DNA of 62,221 nucleotides from CAYFUT01 sp964346395 (GTDB lineage: Bacteria > Bacillota > Halanaerobiia > Halobacteroidales > Halobacteroidaceae): NCBI GenBank assembly GCA_964346395.1, contig CAYFUT010000010.1:1-62221 (forward strand), written 5' to 3'. The position numbers were made by a program, and so were the translations under genes. Under the pieces are notes generated by a model, which saw nothing but the letters and a program-made list of their open reading frames with translations, ran no database searches and was not told the origin of the DNA. Below, piece by piece: positions 24,454 through 32,546 of the stretch. The stretch's first letter is position 1. Each line of letters begins with the position of its first letter.

Positions 24454-25011
24454 ATGAAAGCCACTGGTATTGTGCGCCGTATAGATGATCTGGGTCGGGT
24501 TGTGATTCCTAAAGAAATTCGACGGACGATGCGCATCAGGGAAGGAGAACCGCTGGAGATTTTTGTAGACCGCGATGGAGAAGTTATTTTGAAGAAGTAT
24601 TCCCCTATTGGGGAGTTAGGAGAATTTGCTCAGGAGTATGTAGATTCTTTAGCAGAAGTGACTGGTCATATTGCTTGTGTTTTAGATAAGGAAGCGGTAG
24701 TAGCAGTAGCTGGAGAACGCCAGAAAAAATATATTGATAAGCCGGTTAGTGATTTAACGAAAGAAGTAATGGAACAGCAGGAGACAAAAGTGGTAAATGA
24801 ATCAACTACTGATATCTTTTGCGATGGAATTTATGATGAAGAAGAAGCTTATTTTACTGCTCAAGTGCTGGTTCCAATTAAAAAGAATGATGGAGAAGTA
24901 ATTGGAACAGTCGCTTTGGGTTCTCGGACAGAAGGAGCAAGTATGGGGGACTTAGAAATAAAATTAGCTGATACGGCAGCTGGATTTTTAGCTAAACAAA
25001 TGGAAGAATGA
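24454..25011 (+). CDS. spoVT: Stage V sporulation protein T
   Basis: This AbrB-type forespore regulator tunes sigma-G-dependent genes. Residues 1-50 are the swapped-hairpin DNA-binding domain (MKATGIVRRIDDLGRVVIPK, the exact family start). Residues about 60-185 form a GAF-like domain. It has 185 residues; B. subtilis SpoVT has 178. The start codon is certain from homology, but no Shine-Dalgarno sequence lies within 20 bases. The nearest strong one is upstream of the inserted element at 24242. Confidence 0.95.
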   Translation: MKATGIVRRIDDLGRVVIPKEIRRTMRIREGEPLEIFVDRDGEVILKKYSPIGELGEFAQEYVDSLAEVTGHIACVLDKEAVVAVAGERQKKYIDKPVSDLTKEVMEQQETKVVNESTTDIFCDGIYDEEEAYFTAQVLVPIKKNDGEVIGTVALGSRTEGASMGDLEIKLADTAAGFLAKQMEE

Positions 25012-25016
25012 CTTTT

Positions 25017-25042
25017 GGTGAGCTTTTAGCTCACCCTTTTTT
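25017..25042 (+). terminator. Terminator after spoVT
   Basis: The stem GGTGAGCT/AGCTCACC with loop TTT, then CTTTTTTATT. The T tract also pairs with AATAAAAAAGGG at 25055-25066, an alternative fold. Confidence 0.85.
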
Positions 25043-25199
25043 ATTGGTTGGCAATAAAAAAGGGTGGAATAATTAGTAAATTTTTGATATTATCAATAAC
25101 GGAAGTAGCTTGTAAGTAACCGATATAAACTCGTGAATCTAAAGTAAAAGTTTTAACAGCACACACCTGAATTAATTATGATTAAGAAAGGAGATGTAA

Positions 25200-26813
25200 G
25201 TGAGTACCAAAGGAACTTTACTGCAGGGCACGTTAGTATTAGTAATAGCTCAATTTGCCAGTAAGTTTATGGGGTTTATTTATAAAGCAGTTTTGGCCCG
25301 GATAATTGGAGCGGTGGGTTTGGGGCTGTATGAGAAGGTATATCCGATTTATACTTTGTTACTGACAGTTTCAATTGTAGGCATTCCGGTGGCGATCTCT
25401 AAACTAGTAGCTGAGAAAAGAGCTCAAGGGGAGGAGGAAGAAGCTGATTATATTTTTCGAGTTGCTTTAAAGGTAAATATTAGTTTAGGAATTTTAGCTG
25501 CCTTGTTGATTGGGATTTTGGCCCGGCCTATTGCCCGGTATTTACTAGATGATGGGCAGGTAGTTTATTCAGTGTGGGCGATTACTCCGGCCATCTTAGT
25601 TGTTTCTATTATGGCCACTTACCGCGGTTATTTTCAGGGGTATAAACGAATGGTGCCCACGGCTGTTTCGCAGGTCAGTGAACAGTTAGTGCGGATGATA
25701 AGTATGATAGTACTGGCTTATATCTTAATGCCGTATGGAGTAGAGTATGGAGCAGCGGGGGCAGTTAGTGGCGCTTTTTTTGGTGCTGTAGCTGGATTAG
25801 TGGTGATGCTAATAGTTTATCACCGGTTTCAGCGCCGCCGAAACACCTCTTCTTCAGCAGCTAATTCTAATTCACAGCAGAAGCTACCTACTGAACAGCA
25901 AGTTCGAAACCGGATTTTTTCGGTAGCTTTGCCAGTTACAGTAGGAGCTTTAATTTTACCCCTAATGAGACTAATTGATGCGGTGATGATTACAAGAAGG
26001 TTGAAAGCAGCCGGATTTGATTTAAAGACAGCTACTAGTTTATATGGGCAGTTTAATGGAATGGCGATGACGCTCGTTAGATTTCCTACCGTAGTAGCAA
26101 CTGCCTTAGCTGTTAATTTAGTTCCTAATATTTCAGAAGCTTATACTTTAAATCAAGACAAGCTGTTAAAGAATAGAATTACTAAAGCTTTTAAATTGGC
26201 TTTATATGTTTCTATTCCTGCTTCGCTGGGGTTGTTTATATTGGCGCAGCCGTTATGTAAAATAATTTTTGCTACTCCCGAAGCAGCTGTTTCGCTGAGA
26301 TATGTTGCCTGGGGTGTAATAGCAGTTAGTTTACAGCAGATAACTGCCAGCATTCTGCAGGGGTTTGAGCGCCCTAAGTTACCAGCCCGTAATTTATTTT
26401 GGGGGGCGGTGTTAAATATTGGGTTAAATTATTATTTAACAGCTAGACCTGAATTGGGAATTAGAGGAGCTGCCTTAGGAACTTTAAGCGGTTTTACGCT
26501 GGCGGCTGGACTGAATATAATCAATGTATTCAGGATTAGCAAGCCTCAGTTTAATTATAAGGAATTATTAATTAAACCGATGTTAAGTGGAATAATGATG
26601 ATGGGAATAGTTTATTTAACCTACCAGCAATTAGCTTCTTTGTTTGTTGAACAAGTAGTGGTTACTTTGGGCAGTGTTTTAATTGGGATTATAAGTTATA
26701 GTATGTTACTATTATTAACTGGGGGAGTTACCAAAAGCGACCTGCGTTTGGTGCCTTATATAGGTGATAAATTACTGAACTTGTTAGAAAAATTAGGATT
26801 AGTCAGAGATTAA
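25200..26813 (+). CDS. spoVB: Stage V sporulation protein B-like flippase, paralogue 1
   Basis: The 537-residue polytopic MOP-superfamily protein has about 14 membrane spans. In B. subtilis SpoVB is required for spore cortex synthesis and belongs to the lipid-II-flippase-related (MATE/Wzx/MurJ) group. It carries KAVLARIIGAVGLGLYEKVY near residue 29, VAISKLVAEKRAQG and TYRGYFQGYKRMVPTAVSQ. GTG 25200 follows AAAGGAGAT. It sits after spoVT as in Bacillus. A second, closely related copy follows 12 bp downstream. Confidence 0.9.
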   Translation: MSTKGTLLQGTLVLVIAQFASKFMGFIYKAVLARIIGAVGLGLYEKVYPIYTLLLTVSIVGIPVAISKLVAEKRAQGEEEEADYIFRVALKVNISLGILAALLIGILARPIARYLLDDGQVVYSVWAITPAILVVSIMATYRGYFQGYKRMVPTAVSQVSEQLVRMISMIVLAYILMPYGVEYGAAGAVSGAFFGAVAGLVVMLIVYHRFQRRRNTSSSAANSNSQQKLPTEQQVRNRIFSVALPVTVGALILPLMRLIDAVMITRRLKAAGFDLKTATSLYGQFNGMAMTLVRFPTVVATALAVNLVPNISEAYTLNQDKLLKNRITKAFKLALYVSIPASLGLFILAQPLCKIIFATPEAAVSLRYVAWGVIAVSLQQITASILQGFERPKLPARNLFWGAVLNIGLNYYLTARPELGIRGAALGTLSGFTLAAGLNIINVFRISKPQFNYKELLIKPMLSGIMMMGIVYLTYQQLASLFVEQVVVTLGSVLIGIISYSMLLLLTGGVTKSDLRLVPYIGDKLLNLLEKLGLVRD

Positions 26814-26825
26814 TGGAGGTTAGCT

Positions 26826-28433
26826 ATGAGTCGAAAAAATAAACAGGATTCTTTAGTGCGCGGGACAGTTATTTTAGCGGCAGCAATGTTTACTACTAAA
26901 GTTTTAGGTTCGATTTACCGGATTGTAATCTCCCGGACGATTGGGGATTTTGGATTTGGAATTTTTGATAAAGTATATCCGATTTATACTATGCTTTTGA
27001 TTATTGGAATTACCGGGATTCCAGTAGCTATTTCCAAATTAGTAGCTGAAAAAAGGGTGGAAAATAAACCGCAAGTTGCCGATTATATATTCAAAGTAGC
27101 GTTAAAAGTTAGTTTTTTCCTTGGATTATTGGGAACTGGTTTATTGATTGTTTCCGCCCGTTTAATTGCCAATTACGCTGTAGATGCTCCGGAGACTTAT
27201 TATTCAATTTTAGCCGTAGCTCCGGCTATTTTTGTAGTTTTTGTGATGGCTAGTTACCGCGGTTATTTTCAAGGCCATCGGCGGATGGCACCGACTGCCA
27301 TTTCTCAATTGGTGGAACAGACAATAAAAGTTATAGCTACGGTGGGGATGATTTATTTATTGCTGCCGTATGGAGACCAGTTTGGGGCAGCAGGAGCAAT
27401 TTCAGGAACTTTTTTTGGGGCGGTAGGGGGACTGATTGTAATTTTAGTAATTTATTACCGCTTTCAAAGGAATAAAACTTATGATAGAGTTTCTAACGAG
27501 GTAGACCTTCCTTCTTTTCGGCAGACAGTGAGGCGTATTTTTGCTTTGGCTTTGCCTGTAACTTTTGGCAGCCTGGTTTTACCCTTAATGAGAAGTGTAG
27601 ATGCAGGTTTAATTACTCGGCGGTTGGAAGTAGCGGGCTATACCTATCAGCAGGCAACTAGCATTTTTGGGCAGTTTGGATATGCTTTAACTTTATTTAG
27701 GTTTCCTACGGTAGTAGCTGCTTCGCTAGCAATGAATTTAGTGCCTAATATTTCGGAAGCTGATACATTAGAAAATAACCAGGTGCTTAAAAAACGGATT
27801 GCAAAGGCCTTTCGATTGGTATTATATGCTACTATTCCAGCCAGTGTAGGACTGTTTATTTTAGCTCGTCCTTTATGCCGACTGATATTTACAAATGAGC
27901 AAGCAGGAGTTCCGCTGCGTTTTTTGGCTCTAGGGGTAATTGCAGTGGGTATTCAGCAGATTACAACCAGTATATTACAAGGGTTTAATCGGCCTCAACT
28001 GCCGGCTCGAAATTTGTTGATTGGAGTGCTGTTAAATGCTGGCCTAAATTATTATTTGACGGCTATTCCGGAACTGGGAATTAGAGGAGCAGCTCTGGGA
28101 ACGATCAGCGGTTTTACGCTAGCAGCCGGGTTGAATTTGGTCAGCTTAGGGAAAATTATTAAGCCGCAGTTTGATTATTTATCCTTGGTAGGAAAGCCGT
28201 TATTTAGCGGAGTAGGGATGGGTGGTTTAGTTTATTTTGCTTATCATCAAACTCAGCGGTTATTTAAGTGGAACTTGGGTAGTACATTAGGGGCAGTGCT
28301 AACCGGAATCATAAGTTATACTTTAATACTATTGTTGGTTGGGGGAATAAAAAAAGAAGATGTAGAACCAATTCCGAAAATAGGGAATAAATTAGCTGCT
28401 ATTTTGGATAATCTAGGTTTAGTGAGGGGATAA
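26826..28433 (+). CDS. Stage V sporulation protein B-like flippase, paralogue 2
   Basis: The 535-residue protein is similar along its whole length to the preceding one: SYRGYFQGHRRMAPTAISQ, GFNRPQLPARNLL and SGFTLAAGLN are all paralleled. This indicates tandem duplication with clear divergence. ATG 26826 follows GGAGGTTAG, and the gene lies 12 bp after its twin, so they are co-transcribed. One copy may serve the cortex and the other vegetative or engulfment-stage wall synthesis; this cannot be decided from sequence. Confidence 0.88.
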   Translation: MSRKNKQDSLVRGTVILAAAMFTTKVLGSIYRIVISRTIGDFGFGIFDKVYPIYTMLLIIGITGIPVAISKLVAEKRVENKPQVADYIFKVALKVSFFLGLLGTGLLIVSARLIANYAVDAPETYYSILAVAPAIFVVFVMASYRGYFQGHRRMAPTAISQLVEQTIKVIATVGMIYLLLPYGDQFGAAGAISGTFFGAVGGLIVILVIYYRFQRNKTYDRVSNEVDLPSFRQTVRRIFALALPVTFGSLVLPLMRSVDAGLITRRLEVAGYTYQQATSIFGQFGYALTLFRFPTVVAASLAMNLVPNISEADTLENNQVLKKRIAKAFRLVLYATIPASVGLFILARPLCRLIFTNEQAGVPLRFLALGVIAVGIQQITTSILQGFNRPQLPARNLLIGVLLNAGLNYYLTAIPELGIRGAALGTISGFTLAAGLNLVSLGKIIKPQFDYLSLVGKPLFSGVGMGGLVYFAYHQTQRLFKWNLGSTLGAVLTGIISYTLILLLVGGIKKEDVEPIPKIGNKLAAILDNLGLVRG

Positions 28434-28434
28434 T

Positions 28435-29874
28435 ATGTTGTCAATTGTAGGTTTAGGAGCAGGAGGATTGGATTTATTGACGCTGCAGGCTTATCGAAGA
28501 TTAAAAACAGTAGAGGAAGTATATCTCAGAACTGCTGTTCATCCAGCAGCAGAAGAATTACAAGCAGAAGGAATAGGATATATTTCTTTTGATGAGTTAT
28601 ATGAAACAGCTGAACAATTTGTTGATATTTATGAAGAAATTGCGGCGAAAGTGATAAATTCTACCAACCAAGAAGATGATGTTGTTTATGCGGTGCCGGG
28701 ACATCCTATGGTTGCTGAAGAAACAGTACATAAAATCACGGGCCAACTTTCGGCTGACGAATACGAGGTAATAGCAGCGCCTAGTTTTCTGGATGCTATA
28801 TTCACTTGTCTGGAGATAGATCCTATTGGCGGAGTGAAGGTGATAGATGGGCTTGATTTTACAGCTCGAGATTTAGATCCGAAGGCTGGGACGGTGATTA
28901 CTCAGGTTTATAATCAATCTGTTGCGTCTGAAGTTAAGTTGAATTTAATGGAGGTTTATCCTGATCAATTTAAGATTAAAGTTATCCGCGGAGCAGGTTT
29001 AGCAGAGGAGAAGTTGGCTACAATTCCTCTCTATAAATTAGATAGATTAGACTGGATTGACCATTTGACTTCTGTTTATCTTCCGCCTCAGCCGGCCAAT
29101 CCTACTCAGTTTACCAGGTTGGTAGAAATTATGGAAATTTTAAGAGGGGAGGCAGGTTGTCCCTGGGATCGAGAGCAGGACTATGCTAGTTTAAAAAAAC
29201 ATCTGTTAGAAGAAACTTATGAGGTAATTGAAAGAATTGATAACCAGGACTACTTTGGTCTAGAAGAAGAGCTGGGGGATTTATTACTGCAGGTAGTATT
29301 TCAAAGCCAAATTGCAGCTGAAGAAGGGAAATTTACTGCTAAAGATGTAATTACTAGTATTGTTAATAAATTGATTCGCCGTCATCCTCATGTATTTGGG
29401 GATCAAGAAGTAGCGGATGCTGAAGAAGTACTGGTTAACTGGGCAGCAATCAAAAAGGAAGAGAAAAATAGAGACCAGAAATCGACTTCCTTACTGGACG
29501 AAGTACCGCTGCAGCTGCCAGCTTTAGAGCAGGCACAGCAGCTGCAGAAAAAGGCAGCAAAAGTGGGATTTGATTGGGCAGAAGAAGCAGGAGTGAGAGC
29601 AAAAATTGCAGAAGAAGTGGAGGAGTTTAGAGAAGCCGCGGCGAATAATTCACTAGCAGAAGTGCAGAAAGAGTTTGGAGATTTACTCTTTTCCTTGGTT
29701 AATTTAAGTAGGTTTCTTGATATTAATGCAGAAACTAGTTTACTAGCAACAATTAATAAGTTCAGGACTAGATTTCACTATATGGAAGAACAAGCTTTAG
29801 CTGCAGGGCAGGAATTATCTCAGCTTTCGCTAGCGGAGTTAGAAGAACTCTGGCAGGCAGCAAAAGAAAATTAA
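28435..29874 (+). CDS. mazG: MazG nucleotide pyrophosphohydrolase fused to a tetrapyrrole-methylase-like domain (YabN)
   Basis: The 479-residue fusion has the YabN architecture. Residues 1-215 are a methylase-fold domain with MLSIVGLGAGGLDLLTLQAY and VYAVPGHPMVAEET. Two MazG-like helical domains follow: GEAGCPWDREQDY and EEELGDLLLQVVFQ (about 240-300), and EVQKEFGDLLFSLVN (about 405). MazG hydrolyses NTPs and aberrant nucleotides. The role of the fused domain is unknown. The start is 1 bp after the spoVB paralogue stop. Confidence 0.93.
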   Translation: MLSIVGLGAGGLDLLTLQAYRRLKTVEEVYLRTAVHPAAEELQAEGIGYISFDELYETAEQFVDIYEEIAAKVINSTNQEDDVVYAVPGHPMVAEETVHKITGQLSADEYEVIAAPSFLDAIFTCLEIDPIGGVKVIDGLDFTARDLDPKAGTVITQVYNQSVASEVKLNLMEVYPDQFKIKVIRGAGLAEEKLATIPLYKLDRLDWIDHLTSVYLPPQPANPTQFTRLVEIMEILRGEAGCPWDREQDYASLKKHLLEETYEVIERIDNQDYFGLEEELGDLLLQVVFQSQIAAEEGKFTAKDVITSIVNKLIRRHPHVFGDQEVADAEEVLVNWAAIKKEEKNRDQKSTSLLDEVPLQLPALEQAQQLQKKAAKVGFDWAEEAGVRAKIAEEVEEFREAAANNSLAEVQKEFGDLLFSLVNLSRFLDINAETSLLATINKFRTRFHYMEEQALAAGQELSQLSLAELEELWQAAKEN

Positions 29875-29894
29875 AAAGCAGGAGGGATTGAACA

Positions 29895-31055
29895 TTGAAA
29901 GGAAAACAGTTAATTAGTATTTTCGTAGTAATTATCAGTTTATTATTACCGATGGTAGCACATGCTGAGGATGATTTTTCTATAGCAGCAGAATCAGCTG
30001 TCTTAATGGATGCGGAAACAGGTCAGTTTTTATATAAAAAGAAAGAAAATCTAGAGCGGCCCCCGGCCAGTATTACTAAGATTATGACTACTTTACTGGC
30101 TATGGAAGCAGTAGAAGCAGAAGAAGTTAGTCTTGATGATCAGGTGGAAATAAGTGATTTGGCTGAGTCAATGGGCGGCTCTCAAATTTGGCTGGGCTCG
30201 GGAGAAGTTCATAGTTTCCGTGATTTATTGAAGGCAGTAGTAATTTCTTCGGCTAATGATGCTTGTGTAGCGGTGGCAGAGCATGTCGGTGGAACAGAGC
30301 AAAATTGTGCCCGGATGATGAATGAAAAAGTCATTGAATTGGGATTGGAGCATACTCATTTTGTAAATACGACGGGGCTGCCCGTTAATAATGGAAAGCA
30401 TTATTCTAGTGCGGAAGATATAGCAATTATGAGTAGAGAGTTGATTACTGAGTATCCCCAGGTATTAGACTGGTCGAAAAAAAGAGTTGATTATATTAAA
30501 GGCGGCGATCTGCCGATTTATACCACTAATGAATTGTTGGGTAATTTTCCTGGCGCTGATGGTTTGAAAACCGGCTGGACGGATGAGGCAGGTTATTGTC
30601 TATCGGCTACTGCCCAGCGGGGAGATAGAAGGTTGATTTCTGTAGTGATGGGTACCGACAGTGAGCAGGCCCGGGTAGATGAAACGGCTAAGCTGTTGAA
30701 TTATGGGTTTCAGGCTTTTCATGAAGTTAAGTTAATTAATTCCGGGGTAGAATTAGAAAAGGTTAAGGTAAAAAAGGGTAAAGAACTGGAAGTTCCCTTA
30801 GAGACAGCAAGCGGCTTTTCGGCAATTATTAAACGCGGCACGAAGGATAATATTAGTCAGGAGTTAAAAATCAAAGAGGAAATTTCTGCTCCGGTGGAAA
30901 AAGGAACTGAGGTGGGTCGAGTAGTCTTTACTCAGGAAGATAAAAACTTGGGAGAAGTTAAGTTAGTTACTTCTAAACAGGTAGAAAAGGCAAACCTAAT
31001 GGTAATAATCTTAAGATGGCTGCGGGACTTTATCATCGGCCTATTCCAGAAGTAG
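29895..31055 (+). CDS. dacF: D-alanyl-D-alanine carboxypeptidase (DacF-type, peptidase S11)
   Basis: The 386-residue penicillin-binding protein trims pentapeptide stems. The signal peptide ends at MVAHAEDD. Active-site motifs are SITK (about residue 58), SAN (about 119) and KTG (about 223). A C-terminal beta domain and an amphipathic anchor (LRWLRDFIIGLFQK) follow. In B. subtilis DacF is a forespore enzyme controlling cortex cross-linking, in line with the spoVB neighbours. It starts at TTG 29895, 8 bases after GGAGGG. Confidence 0.9.
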   Translation: MKGKQLISIFVVIISLLLPMVAHAEDDFSIAAESAVLMDAETGQFLYKKKENLERPPASITKIMTTLLAMEAVEAEEVSLDDQVEISDLAESMGGSQIWLGSGEVHSFRDLLKAVVISSANDACVAVAEHVGGTEQNCARMMNEKVIELGLEHTHFVNTTGLPVNNGKHYSSAEDIAIMSRELITEYPQVLDWSKKRVDYIKGGDLPIYTTNELLGNFPGADGLKTGWTDEAGYCLSATAQRGDRRLISVVMGTDSEQARVDETAKLLNYGFQAFHEVKLINSGVELEKVKVKKGKELEVPLETASGFSAIIKRGTKDNISQELKIKEEISAPVEKGTEVGRVVFTQEDKNLGEVKLVTSKQVEKANLMVIILRWLRDFIIGLFQK

Positions 31056-31061
31056 TGTTTT

Positions 31062-31318
31062 AACTTTTTGGGAGGAAACTTGTAGGTTCCGCTGGGCTAA
31101 GAAAACTTCTTGTAGACCTACGTAAAATTTGCTTCCAGTCAAAATTAAGNNNNNNNNNNNNNNNNNNNNNNNNNNNNNNNNNNNNNNNNNNNNNNNNNNN
31201 NNNNNNNNNNNNNNNNNNNNNNNNNNNNNNNNNNNNNNNNNNNNNNNNNTTAAGTTAGGTCTAACAAAAAGTTTTAAATAAGCCCAGCGGAACCCACAAG
31301 CATCTCCCAAAAAGTATT
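31062..31318. repeat. Long inverted repeat surrounding the assembly gap
   Basis: The left arm begins ACTTTTTGGGAGGAAACTTG and contains GGTTCCGCTGGGCT and TGTAGACCTAC. The right arm, read on the minus strand, gives ACTTTTTGGGAGATGCTTG, GGTTCCGCTGGGCT and TGTTAGACCTAAC in the same order. Arms of at least 75 bp flank 100 N. No gene is visible. A MITE or larger palindromic insertion is likely. Confidence 0.75.
31150..31249. other. Assembly gap (100 N)
   Basis: Exactly 100 N, the conventional placeholder for a gap of unknown length. It sits at the centre of the inverted repeat, whose hairpin may have blocked sequencing or assembly. Confidence 0.95.
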
Positions 31319-31332
31319 TTGAGATAAATCCT

Positions 31333-31357
31333 AACCGGATAGAAATCATCCGGTTTT
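31333..31357 (+). terminator. Probable terminator downstream of dacF
   Basis: The stem AACCGGAT/ATCCGGTT with outer CCT/AGG pairing, followed by TTTTTAGG. It lies beyond the inverted repeat, 278 bp after the dacF stop. Confidence 0.6.
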
Positions 31358-31469
31358 TAGGAGTTTTCTTTCACTGTCATTTTAAATTAAATAAGATCTG
31401 TTAAAGTATTCTCAGAATTTTTTGCTGAAAAATTTGAGAACCTAGAGGTTAGCTCTAATGTAACCTTAA

Positions 31470-31492
31470 AATCGAATACGAAGTATTCGATT
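31470..31492. repeat. Perfect 10-bp hairpin
   Basis: AATCGAATAC, loop GAA, GTATTCGATT. It lies just left of the long hairpin at 31511; function unknown. Confidence 0.6.
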
Positions 31493-31510
31493 AGGATCAC
31501 TCCGCCTTAT

Positions 31511-31696
31511 TTTCGTGGTGGGGGTAGTGAGTGAATCACTTAAAAATTTTTACTAGAGCTACTTAGGTTCACTGGAAACCAAAATTAAGCATGAATTAGC
31601 TGGTTTAATAAAGCAGCTTGCTTAATTTTGGTTGGAAGTGAATCTTAGTAGCTCTGTAAAAGTTTTTTGGATTCACTCACTGCCCCCACCACGAAA
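31511..31696. repeat. Long hairpin element with arms of about 80 bp
   Basis: The left arm 31511-31591 starts TTTCGTGGTGGGGGTAGTGA, and the right arm 31619-31696 is its near-complete reverse complement. Both include AACCAAAATTAAGCA next to a 27-bp loop. It has no coding capacity and ends 11 bp before the minus-strand gene at 31708, so it could act as that gene's terminator. It resembles a MITE or a structured RNA gene. Confidence 0.8.
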
Positions 31697-31707
31697 TTTA
31701 CAACACT

Positions 31708-32022
31708 TTACTTTAGTTTGACTGCTGTGCCGTAGGCTAGGATTTCAGAAGAGCCGGACATTACCTGTGAAGTAGTAAAGCGAACGTTGATTATAGCATC
31801 GGCGTCCATTGTTTCTGCATCTTCTTTCATTCGAGCTAGAGCTTCATCTCGGGCATCACTAATCATTTTGGTATAGCCCTTGACTTCCCCTCCGATTAAG
31901 TTTCTGAGCCCAGCAAGAATATCACTGCCTACATTACGGGCGCGAATAGTATTTCCCTTGACTAACCCTAAAGTTTCCGTTACTTCTTGACCTGCAATTT
32001 GATCATTGTTTGTAATTAGCAT
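31708..32022 (-). CDS. YbjQ-family (UPF0145) protein
   Basis: The 104-residue protein begins MLITNNDQIAGQEVTETLGL and has the family signature DADAIINVRF and an ILAYGTAV-like end. YbjQ proteins form pentameric rings of unknown function. ATG at 32022 (minus strand) follows AAGGAAGTGA. It has its own promoter and is the only minus-strand gene in this part of the window. No operon partner. Confidence 0.93.
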   Translation of the reverse strand: MLITNNDQIAGQEVTETLGLVKGNTIRARNVGSDILAGLRNLIGGEVKGYTKMISDARDEALARMKEDAETMDADAIINVRFTTSQVMSGSSEILAYGTAVKLK

Positions 32023-32053
32023 AGTATCACTTCCTTTTTAGGATATTCACTTT

Positions 32054-32081
32054 ATTATATCATATTTCATTATATTGGCAA
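32054..32081 (-). promoter_or_regulatory. Sigma-A promoter of the YbjQ gene
   Basis: On the minus strand TTGCCA-16 bp-TATAAT, 31 bp before the start codon. Confidence 0.65.
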
Positions 32082-32199
32082 TCAAACCGGATACTCTTTA
32101 GAAATTTTGTCCAGTGTCTTGAATTAATTTAACTGTAATTTCTAAAAAATATGTATTTTTGCGGTGCTCAGTACCTGTATACTAGAGTAAAAAAAGTAT

Positions 32200-32460
32200 A
32201 AGTTCAGTATACATGTGCATTAACTTAATGTATCTTTTTTCAATTAGTTAGTTTATTTTTATATGTATAATACATTAAGTTTGGGGTTGAGTTTAAGATT
32301 GGGCAGATCATTACAACCATTGGTTTTAATGGTTGCTTAACCTCAATCTCAACCTCAAACTTAATATTGCTAATAATCCACTTTAAATTACTAAAATTTA
32401 GTTTAAGTTAACGCTTATGGTTTAGCATATAAATATTTAACTTATCATATTTGCCTTATA
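32200..32460. repeat. Composite repeat A with dispersed-repeat core
   Basis: The outer parts (ATGTGCATTAACTTAATGTAT at 32213; CTACTAAAATTTAGTTTAAG-like at about 32385-32405) match those of the composite at 37300-37510. The core 32274-32365 is a copy of the terminator-adjacent repeat with long inverted arms (TTAAGTTTGGGGTTGAGTTT against CTCAACCTCAAACTTAA). The stretch 32023-32546 holds no gene. Confidence 0.65.
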
Positions 32461-32546
32461 TCTAATTTTCTTCCACAAACTAATTGATGAATAAAAAATT
32501 AACTTACGTGAGATAATAGTTGCAAAGGAAGTAAGGGGGAATTGAG

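Noticed and set aside
31708..32022. Toxin-antitoxin or phage gene in the repeat-rich zone
   Set aside because: The sequence matches the widespread YbjQ family and has a normal sigma-A promoter; no partner gene is present.
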